64,000 bases of DNA from Mya arenaria. Taxonomy: Eukaryota; Mollusca; Bivalvia; Myida; Myidae. A program made the translations under genes and the position numbers. This document shows positions 14,101 to 24,942 of the stretch, in pieces. The notes under the pieces were generated by a model that saw only the letters and a list, made by a program, of their open reading frames with translations, made no database searches and was not told the DNA's origin. Position 1 is the stretch's first letter. The number at the start of each line of letters is the position of its first letter. The stretch covers positions 5,352,117-5,416,116 of the forward strand of contig NC_069125.1 in NCBI RefSeq assembly GCF_026914265.1. Reading direction: 5' to 3'.

Positions 14101-17100
14101 GTAGAGGGTCACCCAAGGAAGCTTCCTACAAACTTTCATTGAATTTGGACTGGTAGTTTCAGAGGAGATGTTTTTTAAAGCAAAACAGGAAGTTGGCCAT
14201 GTCTTTGTTATTGCTGTTGTTGCTGATCAATCGTGACCCCTTGTATTTTTGTAGAGGGTCACCCAAGGAAGCTACCTACAAACTTTCATTGAATTTGGAC
14301 TGGTAGTTTCAGAGGAGATGTTTTTTAAAGCAAAACAGGAAGTTGGCCATGTCTTTGTTATTGCTGATGTTGATCAATCGTGACCCCTTGTTGTATTTTT
14401 GTAGAGGGTCACCCAAGGAAGCTTCCTGTAAAGTCAGGGTTCTCAATAAGAACCGGCCGCCGGCCAAAATGACCGGTTCAAATGGCATTTGGGCCGGTTC
14501 AAAATCGCCTAGTAACAAAAATTAAAAGTTCCCAAATCGTTTACAATTTAAATTTTTAAAATCCGTCAACGAATAAAAAAGTTATTGCCTTTTAAATACG
14601 ACGACTTGATTAGCGTTCGCCCGGTCCCGCATATTTCTTTACGGCGCCGTTTAATAAACTTCACTAGTCCGTGTAGATAGACGATTGATAAAACGCTTGG
14701 AAGCAAGCGTCTCATTCTAGTAAAAATGAAGAAAAGAAAAATACACGATTTCTTTCACCCTGTGTCGAGTGAGTATAAGATAAAAATGAAATAAAACAGT
14801 TGCATTTATGAATTTCTTGTTCTGTTTATTGTTTCACGTTTGATTTCCACCGTTTATTTTGTGTTCTGTTTATTGTTTCACGTTCGATTTCCACCGTTTA
14901 TTTTGTGTTCTGTTTATTGTTTCACGTTCGATTTCCACCGTTTATTTTGTTTGAAGTTTTGATCGTTGTTTATTCCGTACAAGATGCATTATTACGAAGA
15001 TTTGATAAGGAGGTAAGTTTACTCTATTATCATTATCATTATTCTGTATGAAAAAATCGTAGCAATATTAAAGACTCACCAAATATAAAGTGGGTTGGGT
15101 AAGGTGAATTTTTAAATTTTTGCTTAAACTTCACAGTAAACCAGTCATCAAAAGGGCTGTGGCCAAGTGGTTAGAGAAACCAAGGCGGAAGTTGGGTGCT
15201 CCAACACCAGAAAGATTAAGATGTCCAGTGACGGTAGGTGTTCAGACTGACACATGCATGGCACTGGACACAGTCACACCTTGTAGGGAGGAAATTCGGG
15301 CAGTCCTCAAGGAGATACTTGTTGAGGGGGAGGGGGACTACTACTCGTCCAGTTCATCAGATGAGGACAGTGACATGTGTTAATAACAGGGTTAAGCGTA
15401 ATGAATACTGTTCTTATTAATTCAATGTGCCTTATGTATTTTCACAGTACAATTGCATTGTAGTTTTGTTAATACATTGTATATGGTGTTGAAAATACAA
15501 TTTTCAAATGGATATTTTGTTGTTGAAATTTGGTAAATAAATATAATTGCATTATGATATAGATCCTGATACAACTACTGCTCTGCAGTACTTGTATCTG
15601 CATATTTAGGGGATATTACTTATAAAATTGCACTTGAAAGGGGTGATTTAAAAGGCATTCAAATAACCCCAGAATGCAGGAAATGACGCGCTCACATAAT
15701 TTTTTTAAAATGGTAGTTTCAGAGGAGATGTTTTTTAAGCAATTGTTGACGGACAGACTGACTGACGCCGGACAACGACCAATCACAATAGCTCACCTTG
15801 AGCACTTCGTGCTCTGGTGAGCTAAAAAGAGAACCACAGGGAATGCCACTGTGTGTCAGTTGTAATTACTTTGAGTTAGGGCCCAGTGATAATAACAACA
15901 ATGCCCTAACTCAACTAAGTTTGTTCAAAACAAAACATACACACGCTGAAATTGTCTCGGCCATTTTTGCCTGAATTGAAATACTACAATGAATCAAGCT
16001 TGTTTCTAATAAAAAAATTATGACGTATTATAAATTAATATTCATCTCTTTATATTTCTTCAAAACAAACTATAAGAAGTCTCATATGTATCAATAAAAC
16101 TCTGATAGGGTGGAAGAGATGTGCTGCCAGTTCCCCAATGAGATGTCAATAAGCCAGCAGACATCTCTTCCGCCTTTAGTCAGACGACATTGGCCAAGTG
16201 GCAGGAACCATGCCCTTGAAATGCAGTTGTGATGTGACCAGAGTAATCTGGTGTCCCGTAACTATCCTGTGACGATGTAGATGAAATGTTATATTCTTTG
16301 TCGCTCATCCCATATTCCTTACTTTCCTGTCATCCCCTCAACCACCCATTTTACCCCTACACATTCAAACATCCGCACCTATTCTATGTGACAAGACCTT
16401 CTAGCATGTTCTCACCGTGTCTACAGTAGAGTTGGAACACGAGCCGCGATTCCTTCATATTCAGTTTGATCTTACATCTTTCCACCGTTTTCTCCATCGT
16501 GGATAGGGACCGGAATACTGTCAGGATGGACTGGAACGGGGAACATTTTTAGCTTGAACTTTTGTTCATATTTATAACACGATTGTACATTTTCAACAAC
16601 ATGGGTAAGAATTCTAATGGAACTGTCAAACACTGCATACAGACATCATGTAGTTCAAAAACACTGCATTAATATTGAAAAAAAACAACATACTCATGGC
16701 ATCAAGCACCATCAAGCTGCTGTCATTATATATAAATCTAAAAATCGTAAGAACTTCACCTATATATGTCTATATCTGGTGTAGTTTTAAATGGAAGTTT
16801 TTGTTGTTCTTAATCTTAATAGTACATACTACATGGTTTTAATGATACCAACAAAATCACACCAGTTATTAGTGAAATACAAATCACTTTTGTGGTAACT
16901 CATCTCAGAGTGAGATTCTAAAACTTAAAAAGAAATCAAGCACTTTATGAATAGTGATTGCAAAAAAGCAGTTTTTAAGATGAATTATTCACTTCAAGAC
17001 CATAAATGAATACATAATACATATATACCTACACTTTTAAAGAAATGTCTACCTTCATAGCTATTTTACACCTGAGGGTATCCTCACTATCATCTGAAGA

Positions 17101-19150
17101 CGCGTCCCCTGCCCCATCATCATAGTGTATAAAGAAACTTGGGGCAAACAAGAAGCAGGCATAGGCCGAACGGGAGGAGTTTACAGTCCTTAACGCAAGC
17201 TGCAGTAGAAAGAAACACACAAATCAATGTCTGATTACCTTACACTTAAAAAACATTTCAATATTAAAATATATGGGACAATTATGCCTAAGTAAGCAAA
17301 AGCAGTCATAGGCTGACTGATCGCTGCAAAACTATGAAATAAAATACAAATAAATTATCATAATTATTATTGTAATATGACATTCCAATAAAATCACTGA
17401 TACAATACATGTTTGCTTATTAACAAGTTCAGAAACCAATTTTTATTTAAAGTGAGCTTCTTTCTCACACTGCAATGCTTAAAGTGCCTTTGGAAAACAC
17501 TTAATTAGAACACCAATATTGATGGTGTCTCTTTTAATACTTAAAGTTAAATTAATTAAAGAAACAGAATTAAACATTAAAAATTTGCAGACTCAATTAC
17601 TTAGGGCTTAGCTCTTATTTCTAGTCATGTGATGGAATGTCCAATAAGAGGAAATGTCCTCACCCCGTGTTCTAATGGTTCTAAGTATAGCTCCTCTCCA
17701 ATCTTGGATAAGGAATGTATTCCTCTCCCAAACACTGAAAATTCAAAAATACAAGATAAAATACAAAACAAAACAAGTATGCCATTCATTGTTAATATGA
17801 TTAATAGTTTAAAATGTAGCACACAGGGGAATAAAATCAGAGGGGGCATGCGCATCTTTGAGGCATTGCAGTTATGTAGACCTACATGCAAGATATTTAT
17901 TTTTTTTTTTTAAAGAAATCACACTTTACATTTAAATTGCATGTTTTGAAAAGCATCGGAAACAATAAATAACTTTGCAGCTACATGTCAGTGTTTATTT
18001 AATATAGCATACTTATTAATTATAATTGTATGACTAGGGTTGCATACCGTTCAGGACGAAACGATCCGATACCGATATCGATACCAACGAAACGATACGG
18101 TATTTTAACGATACCGATACCAAGCGAATAACTTAATGGTTCCTATAATGAGCTTAAAAAACTTAAAATAAAGTATTCCTGCTAGACAAAAACCTTTTTA
18201 ATAGCATACTTGTATTTAAAGTTGTGTTACCATAATATATATAGGTAGAAAAGTATTTCAAGTAGTTTTGTAGATCGATTGAATCTTGCGCAACATATCT
18301 GGAGCTCTTTAGGCAATATCAGAGGTGCTCTGATTGCCTTTGTTACCATTTACTTTCGTAGTATTGTATCTATATTCTTATTTAAACAAAATTGAATGAG
18401 AAGACGAAACAAAATAATAAAAAAAGTTATAGTTGTCTTATAATCGTTTTTCAATTAATATGCTCTTTATGGTCCAAGACACAGTACTGTACGATACCGG
18501 GTACCGGTATGCAACCCTATGTATGACCATGTATTTTCGCTTTTGAAGTGTTTGGTATTTGTGTCCTCCATAGCATAAATTTAAGGGTGTCCATAAAATT
18601 GAAAATATCGTGAATCTGTTCTTTGACAAATGTAATCACATAAACCAAAAATGTTTCATACGAAAATTTAACTTACTACAACAAAAAACTCTCCAAGATA
18701 AATGTAAAAAACTCCAAAAGAGTTCAGATTTGTGACCTCAGCCAGTATATTTCTTCCCACCTGTGTATATTGTCTTTGGCAACATATGTACCCAAGTCTA
18801 ATTTGAATGTCTTTAACTTTTTGGAGTTCTGGACATGTTTAAGTCTTTTTCAAGTGCTAAGGCTCAGACAAAAACAGACAAGTTTCTATCATTTAGAACG
18901 TTTATTACTAAATAATCAATCAAAAATGGGGAATTAATCCGTAAGCTCATGCATCAAAAGCAGATGCTCTACCACTGAGGTTAATCATATAGTTATAATA
19001 TATATATATAATAGTTAAATAAAATGTGTAATGTCTTTGATTTGGTCTATACTGACATTCCCAGCTTTACAGTACATTTTATACAGGTCACGAATTTATA
19101 TGACAAATCAACTCACCTTTTATATTTGTTCCAGGAATTATGCATTTCAT
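2101..19150 (-). CDS. RAD9: Cell cycle checkpoint clamp subunit RAD9
   Basis: RAD9 is a subunit of the 9-1-1 DNA-damage clamp (with RAD1 and HUS1), which recruits TopBP1 to activate ATR in the nucleus. Twelve coding exons read on the minus strand with consistent phases and GT/AG borders: 19150-19117, 17734-17664, 17199-17053, 16530-16416, 12222-12123, 11774-11668, 10410-10304, 9479-9415, 9214-9092, 7362-6873, 6537-6448, 2208-2101. They total 1557 nt and 518 aa. The start [11 protein letters not shown] resembles human MKCLVTGGNVK. Later matches to human include [56 protein letters not shown] and FRSLFFGS. Residues 1 to about 290 form the PCNA-like clamp; the rest is a disordered tail. That tail is longer than in human (391 aa in all), mainly because of exon 10, which carries a 13-residue repeat (about 352-402). 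The C-terminus LAPDSDDEN keeps a Ser in the position of the human TopBP1-binding Ser387. The introns are crowded with mobile elements. RAD9A versus RAD9B was not resolved. Confidence 0.95.
2305..3817 (-). mobile_element. piggyBac-like element flanked by TTAA
   Basis: The element lies in the last RAD9 intron. Both ends read TTAA followed by CCCTTTACTTCAT: directly at 2305-2321, and inverted at 3801-3817. TTAA targets and CCC termini are hallmarks of the piggyBac superfamily. On the minus strand an exon-like open piece (about 3057-2946) follows a good acceptor. It encodes an acidic stretch with [16 protein letters not shown] and ends in a stop, which resembles acidic N-terminal regions of piggyBac proteins only loosely. 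A second inverted 'tatctatgaag' repeat set lies at 3725-3806. No catalytic domain is present, so the copy is internally deleted. Confidence 0.6.
4020..5645 (-). mobile_element. Helentron-type non-autonomous element, family B (copy 1)
   Basis: This copy lies in the last RAD9 intron. On the minus strand it begins TTTTTAGCTCGACTATTCGA (5645) and ends with the inverted AGTCGAGC box, a GCTGTC/GACGGC hairpin and CTTG next to TT (4020). The core (about 4430-5580) consists of tandem units of roughly 160-180 bp with blocks such as 'gtcaatcaggggccataa', 'tgatggtcctgaacaa' and 'cccaacttgccctaaaac'. Between about 4485 and 4948 the array is interrupted by unrelated sequence with repeated GTCCCGG motifs. 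Related copies lie at 21906-23457 (same 5' half) and 38939-40237 (same terminal boxes, opposite orientation). Confidence 0.75.
5814..6179. mobile_element. TTAA-flanked MITE with long inverted repeats (copy 1)
   Basis: This 366-bp element lies in the last RAD9 intron. The ends read TTAAAGCTGCA and its inverse, and the inverted repeats run about 65 bp (AAGCTGCA.TCTCACAGAT through TGTCTTGGAA) with scattered mismatches. TTAA occurs at both borders (5814-5817 and 6176-6179). A second copy is at 46673-47032. There is no coding capacity; the short open frames across it are incidental. Confidence 0.75.
7026..7178 (-). repeat. 39-bp coding minisatellite in RAD9 exon 10
   Basis: About four head-to-tail 39-bp units encode a 13-residue repeat of the form (T/M)(H/N)[11 protein letters not shown]. 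The two central units are almost identical at the DNA level and the outer ones are diverged. The units stay in frame, so length changes would alter only the disordered RAD9 tail (residues about 352-402). Confidence 0.85.
8183..8246 (-). repeat. tRNA-like SINE head or tRNA pseudogene
   Basis: On the minus strand this reads TGATAGCTCAGTGGTAGAGC, a good pol III A box / D-arm. It is followed after about 25 nt by GGTGGATTCAAACC, a degenerate B box. No complementary acceptor stem could be formed, so a tRNA-derived repeat is more likely than a working tRNA gene. It lies in RAD9 intron 9, between exons 9 and 10. Confidence 0.4.
12298..12701 (-). repeat. 203-bp tandem duplication carrying an element 3' end
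   Basis: Two near-identical 203-bp copies start at 12298 and 12501. Each contains about 175 bp of non-element DNA ('gagtaaattatagcc' onward), then CAAGAGGGCC and the palindromic GGGCCATGATGGCCC. The second copy continues into the full element (12677-15828). The first stops after the hairpin and restarts the flanking DNA, leaving an isolated 3' terminus. Confidence 0.85.
12710..14434 (-). repeat. Tandem core array of about 145-bp units with a higher-order duplication
   Basis: Units vary mainly in the number of (GTT/GCT) triplets. A two-unit block beginning near 13372 recurs almost exactly near 13684 (spacing about 312 bp), including the distinctive 'catgtctttgttattgctg' and 'ggaaaacgggaagttggcc' variants. 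This is a recent higher-order duplication within the older array. Confidence 0.8.
14435..15710 (+). mobile_element. hAT-like insertion with short spliced coding remnant
   Basis: This sequence replaces part of one unit of the surrounding array. It starts CAGGGTTCTCAATAAGAACC, like hAT-type termini (CAGGG...), with repeated CCGGTTC/GGCCGG motifs nearby. No matching CCCTG end was found, so the right end looks lost. Coding signals run on the plus strand. 14727 onward encodes [14 protein letters not shown] before a GTGAGT donor. A small exon encodes [10 protein letters not shown] before GTAAGT at about 15013. It joins in phase, after an acceptor at about 15135, to an exon encoding [15 protein letters not shown] and ending in a Ser/Asp-rich tail (stop at about 15383). 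The product is not recognised. A KxxxDFF-type N-terminus is common in domesticated or autonomous hAT proteins, which is the only functional hint. Confidence 0.45.
14818..14949 (+). repeat. 44-bp tandem repeat, three copies
   Basis: Three units begin TGTTCTGTTTATTG and end CGTTTATTTTG at 14818, 14862 and 14906. Copies two and three are identical; copy one differs by a single T/C. The array lies in an apparent intron of the hAT-like insertion. Confidence 0.9.
18035..18519. mobile_element. hAT-type MITE with 8-bp target duplication
   Basis: This 485-bp element lies in RAD9 intron 1. The ends are perfect 15-bp inverted repeats, TAGGGTTGCATACCG, flanked by the 8-bp direct repeat TGTATGAC (18027-18034 and 18520-18527). 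An 8-bp duplication is diagnostic for hAT insertion. Subterminal 'cgatac' motifs repeat near both ends. No transposase is encoded. Confidence 0.9.
18925..18985 (-). repeat. tRNA-like SINE head or tRNA pseudogene
   Basis: Minus strand: CCTCAGTGGTAGAGCATCTGC gives an A box. An anticodon-arm-like segment around TTTTGATG follows, with a weak B box GGATTAATTCC. The acceptor stem does not pair convincingly. It lies in RAD9 intron 1, between exon 1 and the hAT MITE. Confidence 0.35.
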
Positions 19151-19966
19151 CTTCACAATGAGTTGAAGCAAAAACAATTGGGGTCAATTTAAGTGTGGTT
19201 CGTTCAACGGAGTACTGATAACATGAAAAAATCGTACTATTTGTTCACAAATGAGGTTTGTTTACATCGCGGGCAAACTGATGATAGAACGCAAGTGCCG
19301 ATTGAATTGATCTTAAATTATAAACCAATCAAAATTCTTTTTTCATATCAATTGTTCTCATACGAAACAGTTTATCGTTGTCGATTCGGTTACATCCAAC
19401 TAAACTATTCTAACAGATCATGCTGAAAGGCCCAGTTTAAGCCTTCTATAAGTGGCCCCACCCCCAACCCGTTTACAGTACAAAACTTCTGTGTATTACT
19501 CTTGATCTTTATTGCCATCTGTTGTCTATCAGATTTTAGATCTGAGTGTCATGCTGTGCAGTTCTGGTGGTTTTATTATAGAAATGATCTAAAAGTTGTT
19601 TTGTTTACTTCTTCAAATAATAATAAAACTATTATAACATTTATTAGGATGCTTTAAAATTAGAATAAAAGTAATGTTATATGTTATATAAAATTGCTCA
19701 TTGATATGAATTAACCATGATGCATCAACATTTGGATATAACAATGGTGACCATGCATGTATTTAAGTGGATTGAAATATATCAGTTCAATAACGTTTAT
19801 TATCTATCCCCAGTTGTTAAAATTAATGGATTAGCTATGAATATTTGTACATGTTTTAGCTAGACAATGAGATTAACTGTACATGGCCCTGAGCCAATAA
19901 ACAAATACACAGGAAATTGGAACCCTGTTGTGATATAAACAAGGGATGCACAGCAGAAAACATCCC

Positions 19967-20213
19967 TTAAAGGCCTAGTTTAATCCTTCTATATGTGCCC
20001 CCCCCCCAAAAAAGAGTTGTTTATAACCTCTGTGTATCTGAGTATCTGGCTGTGCAGTTTTGGAGGTTTTTATTATAGAAATGGACCCTAAATGGCCCTA
20101 AGCCAATAAACAAACACACAGAAAATTGGCCCCTACTGTGACAACAATACAATTAGCAGGAGATGCACAGCAGGGGATTGTCATGCCAAACATTCCTTAA
20201 TCTAGGCCTTTAA
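19967..20213. mobile_element. Short TTAA-flanked MITE
   Basis: The ends read TTAAAGGCCTAGTTTAATCC and, inverted, TTTAAAGGCCTAGATTAAGG, and the length is 247 bp. An adjoining diverged copy starts near 19428 (AAAGGCCCAGTTTAAGCC) and shares the internal 'gatgcacagcag' block. Confidence 0.55.
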
Positions 20214-20454
20214 ATAAATAATATCTTGGAGCAGGATTAAGGATGTTATTGGTCCCAGGAAAGATAAACATATGAATGTTACAACAAAAATCGTCTTAAT
20301 TCTAATTGTATCAAAGGGACTCGCTTATTGTTTTTGGACAAAAAATAGTTTTCCCTGTTACGAGTTTGAAAACACTTGTTATATCATTATTTTACTCTAT
20401 GATATCTGGAAGTAGGATTAGAATTTGTTATTGGTCTCAGATGATATCGATATT

Positions 20455-20529
20455 GGTTTTAGTGTGGTGCGAACCCACACTGGTAAAGTCAATATAAAAA
20501 CCCGATGCTTTTACCACTAGGCCATATAT
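20455..20529 (-). repeat. tRNA-like SINE head or tRNA pseudogene
   Basis: Minus strand: TGGCCTAGTGGTAAAAGCAT is a good A box and GTGGGTTCGCACCACAC contains a good B box with a paired T-arm. The 5' and 3' acceptor halves do not pair, so this is probably tRNA-derived repeat material. Confidence 0.4.
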
Positions 20530-21905
20530 ACGTTAGAAATGGATATATAAACATTTTAACAATACATTGATAACATAACTAGTTAATGTCAATCAACCAA
20601 TCATGCAACAACAAAGCCATTATTAACGCTAATGAAAATTGTGGTCATCAAAGATGATATTTAAGAAAATATCAACATTTGCTGAAGTGTGTAGCTTTTG
20701 GTATCTAGTTTTGAAACACCTCGTGATTTGCCACACTTTATTTCATCCTACCAAAAAAAGTGCATCTTACAAAAACATGAGCGAGTCCCTCTTAAGCAAG
20801 ATAGGAAGTTAACAAAAATAGAATAGCTAAAATATGGAATGCTGCCTTTTGTGCTGTATATATATATTATATAATAAATGCATACAGTTTTCCACAAATC
20901 TCTGAGTAATATACTATTATGTAAGTGTTGCTTATAATTCTTAGTTGGCTTTAGCGATCTTTAGTGTTATTGACCTTGACCTTTTAACTATATGTCTTAA
21001 AATGGTTTTCCAAAATTCTTTGAGTATAACTCGTCTTTCAATGGTGTTAACAAATCTGTGAAGGTTGAAATCCAATTAATAGTTAACATATTAGCTGGGA
21101 GTATGATTAGCTCCAGATATTAGATACGGAAGTTCAGACAGAGACTCAATTTTGTTTAAATGAACTCCCTATTGGATTGCATTGCCATCAAATTAAATAT
21201 GACCTTGACCTCTAACAAATGATGGGGATCAACGAATGACATCTTTAGTGAGAGGTAGACACATTACCTAGACCGCAAGACCACTCTCACCCTTGTAAAA
21301 AAACCTTTTAGTTTCATTGACTTCTTAATGATCTTGACCTTTCAAATTTTAATTGAAAGCACATAAAGATCTCAATGTGCTCAATTTTATTTACACCTCA
21401 TTCACTTCTAACTGAAACACTAGCTGTTTTGACTCCTGATTTCCAGCTGAAAGCTTAAATGTTGTTATTTAGTTACATATTTACACTCTGTCACAGACAA
21501 ACTTAGTAAGTTACAGATGGACAGACAGACAATAGAATTATTATGTTTATGCATTTCTATGCGAAAAAATAAAGAATGTGAAAAGAAGGCATTTATCACA
21601 AACATACATTTTCTTTTTTATTTATTTATTTCAATATCAGAAAAAGGTGAAGATTTGGAATTCAAAACAGTGTATAATATAAATAATAAAAGTTACCCTT
21701 TTACATACAATAATACTGAGCATATCAAAATTGGTGATACATATAACATATCAAATGCATGTTCATACTACTTACAAACTTTTCATATACAAGAGTTGTC
21801 ATTGGACAGTGTGCTTAACTATACGCCGCTTTGTCTAAGAAATGAACTCAAAAATGATGTACTATGTGCTTGTCAAAAATAAAAAAGGTCAAATTAAAAA
21901 GTAAA

Positions 21906-23457
21906 CAAGAAATGCTGCAATGTGACAAAACCAGGTTTTTAATGATTGACAGAAAAAAATCAGCCTTTGTTATGAGATTCAGTTTTAAACATTTTTTGTC
22001 TATTTTTAGTAACAGAGAAATTGACCATGACCCTTTGGGCCCCAAACACAATCCCATAAAAGTCCTCCAATGGTCATCTATTTTCAATGACAGTGACCTT
22101 GACCTTTACCCCAGGGACTCCAAATGCAATTCAATGAAAGTTCTCCATAAACTCTTTCTAAATACCAAGTTCAGTCAAGATATGTCGACCCTAAATAAAG
22201 TTATTCCAGTTCAACAGTTGTTCTATTTTTAATAACAGTGACCTTGAAATATATCCTAGGGGCTCCAAATGCAACCCTATGAAACTTCTCCATAAACTAT
22301 TTTTATATACCATGTTTAGTAAAGATATGTCAACCATCTACATTTATTCAGTACTAATCATTTTTCTATTTTTAATAACAGTGAGCTTGACCCTAGGGGC
22401 ACCCACCACAATCCCATGAAAGGTCCCCTATGAAACTTCTCCATAAACTCTTTCTAAATATCATATTTAGTAAAGATATGTCAACCGTAACTACAGTTAT
22501 TCAGTACTAACCATTTTTCTATTTTAGTAACAGTGATCTTGACCCTAGGGGCCCCCACCACAATCCCATGAAAGGTCTCCATCAAATCTTCCTAAACACT
22601 AAGTGTAGTCAAGATATGTCAACCCTAATTAAGATATTCAGTTTCAATCGTTTTTCAGTCACAGTGACCTTGACCATGACCCCAGGGGCCCCAAACGCAT
22701 GAAAGGTCTACATAAACTCCCCCTAAATACCAATTTTAGTCAAGGTGTGTCAATCCTAACAACAGTTATTCCGTTTCAACTGTTTTTCTATTTTTAGTTA
22801 CATTGATCTTGACCTTGACCCTAGAGTCCCTAATTTAAGTCCCATGAAAGGTCTCCATAATTTCTATCTTTATACAAAGTTTGGTCAAGATATTTGTACT
22901 CTAACAAACGTTATTCAGTTTCATAGGTAGATTTGACGCCACCTGCCAAGCTGCCTGCCCGCACGAACAACGAAGTACATCATTCTAATAATGAGGTTAT
23001 ACTATGTGACAAATGTGCCTGTCAAAAGCAATAAGTTACAAAAAAGTCAATCAAGGGCCATAATTTGTATTTAGGGTGCATATGAAGTTATATAACCTAA
23101 TTGTTAGCTTGTCGTCAATAATTGTGTAAGTATTAAGTCAAATGAATGAAGGTTATAGAAGTTGTAAATAAAAATCCAAACTTGCCTTCAAGCTTTAATC
23201 TGACTCAGTGTGCCCTTAAACTTAAACTTAAGTTCCTACGTCAATCAGGGGCAATAATTTGAATTAAGGATGATATGGAGTTATGTTACCTCATTGTGTG
23301 ATGGTCCTGAACAACTGTATAAAGTATTAAGTGAATTGAATGAAGGGTATTGGAGTAAGCAGTGCAAATGCCAACCTGCCATAAAACTCTCACCAAACGC
23401 TGATACCAGAGCAAGTCGTAAAGACTCCTTATTCTTCAAATAGTCAAGCTAAAAATC
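21906..23457 (-). mobile_element. Helentron-type element related to family B (copy 2, composite)
   Basis: On the minus strand the copy starts TTTTTAGCTTGACTATTTGA (about 23457) like family B, and ends in a small hairpin plus CTTG next to TT at 21906. Its 5' half (22990-23457) matches the family B core ('gtcaatcaagggccataa'). The 3' half (about 22000-22920) is a different tandem array of roughly 155-165 bp units with 'ccccatgaaaggtctccataaac' type blocks. The two arrays in one element suggest recombination between family cores. Confidence 0.55.
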
Positions 23458-24942
23458 GAAAAAAAACAAAAGACATTTAAATGAAGATCAGAAATGTCAA
23501 AAACGCCAATCAGAAGTGATCACAGTTTACAGCACATGAATATAAAAAAACTGGCAAACCAAACAGGTATTATATACAGTTATTGACTGATAATAAGGTA
23601 TAATCACTAGTTTTATTGACAATCGCAATGATTTTTAATTTTTGTCCTCCATTAAATGGGATATAAACCAAAGTCATCAGTCTTTTTGCTTGTGTACAGT
23701 TTATGTCACATTCTATGATTTGTCATTGAATAACATTGCGAGTAAGAAAAAGGGCAGAAATATACCAAGCATTATTTTACCAACATTTAAAAGCTTATTT
23801 CTATGTAACAGCATGTATACAGAAATCATTACGGTACATGCATGAACAATATGTAAACATTGAGTCAGAACAGCATTGAATAAATACTGTTTAGCACAGT
23901 ATTTGTTTGTAAAGGACTGAATGGTAACCCCAATAATATGCTGAGTAATATGTGATTGATCTGGTACAGAAAATACAAAATTTAGCTCTGCAGAGTGGAA
24001 TTCAGTATCTGACAGGTGTAGTCATACAATGACTAAGTGTCATTTTAGAGAGCTATAATACTTAATTACGATAAAGGGGATCAAAACCAACCATGCATCT
24101 TTTAAATGCTGCGTTTAGTGTAAAATATAAAAGATTGCAAATTTTGAGATCAAAAGTGTATATAAACCAGTTTTGGCATAATATATATATAATAAATTCT
24201 TTGAGCTGATATTAAGTTTTATTGATTGATTTTAAAAAACAGAATATATTTCTGAATAACAATTTAAAATATAAATTAAATAATTAAATATAAAACCTAT
24301 CATGAATTCTTTTAATGTGTTCAGCAAAAAATAATATTCAAAAGACAAAGACTAGAATTTCAATGACTTATCAGTAGAGAAAATTCATACTACTGCGTGT
24401 TTTGAATACTGAATAACCATGTCTTTTTGAAATATTTTCTGGTATCACCAAAACATAGGCTCTGCAATATGTTAAAAACAGGTAACTTATTAATATAATG
24501 TTTACAGTCATAGTGTTAACGAGAAGGGATTCAAAACACATTTTGAAAAATACTTGAAATCAAAGCAGTTCTGTGAAACTTAACATACAAACAACAACAG
24601 AATAAAAGAACACATTTACCTGGAAAGATAGTCAGAAATAAAACAAGGGGCCCTTTGTTCAGAACAGCATCATTGTTAACTTTTTAAAGTTAACTATTTG
24701 ATGATGTGCTAATATATTCAAATAAAATGAATACAGCTGAAACAGTGGTCTCTAATCGTGTAAGGAATATTGCAGATCACAAGTGTTATCATTAAACTTC
24801 AAGAGCAGTAAAGATTTTAAAGTAACGATTGTGTTAGTAAAGTCATTAACATTAACAAAGATCTGAACAATCAACTCGTTTGATCATTTTTTGGCTTAGA
24901 GCTTGGCCCTGCACATTCCATTGCATGTTTAAAAAAGATGTC
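23458..24942. other. AT-rich intergenic DNA between element and P450 3' end
   Basis: No gene, RNA or clear repeat border was recognised. The last few hundred bases probably include the P450 3' UTR (minus strand). Confidence 0.4.

Larger units (their letters stand above)
12677..15828 (-). mobile_element. Helentron-type non-autonomous element, family C
   Basis: This element lies in RAD9 intron 4. On the minus strand it begins TTTTTAGCTCACCAGAGCAC (15828) with a long stem-loop (GCTCACC, GAGCAC/GTGCTC, GGTGAGC). It ends with an inverted GGTGAGC box, the hairpin GGGCCATCATGGCCC and CTTG next to TT (12677). The core from about 12710 to 14434 is an array of roughly 11 units of about 145 bp that include 'gatcaatcgtgacccctt' and 'cccaaggaagcttcctgt'. 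A separate element interrupts the array at 14435-15710. Confidence 0.8.
19151..21905. other. RAD9 upstream flank and repeat-rich intergenic DNA
   Basis: The first few hundred bases must hold the RAD9 promoter and 5' UTR. No TATA box or CpG cluster stands out. The rest contains a diverged partial copy of the 19967-20213 element (19428-19966), that element, a tRNA-like head, and segments with 'gaccttgacc' repeats typical of element cores (about 20940-21400). The open frame at 21517-21882 (121 codons) lacks any recognisable domain and is judged non-coding. Confidence 0.4.

Noticed and set aside
16090-16205. Imperfect inverted repeat around GGAAGAGATGT
   Set aside because: Short, with mismatches and no border signals; not distinct enough to call an element.
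21517-22232. Two overlapping open frames of about 120 codons
   Set aside because: The second lies in the tandem array of the 21906-23457 element. The first is Lys/Asn/Ile-rich with no recognisable domain.
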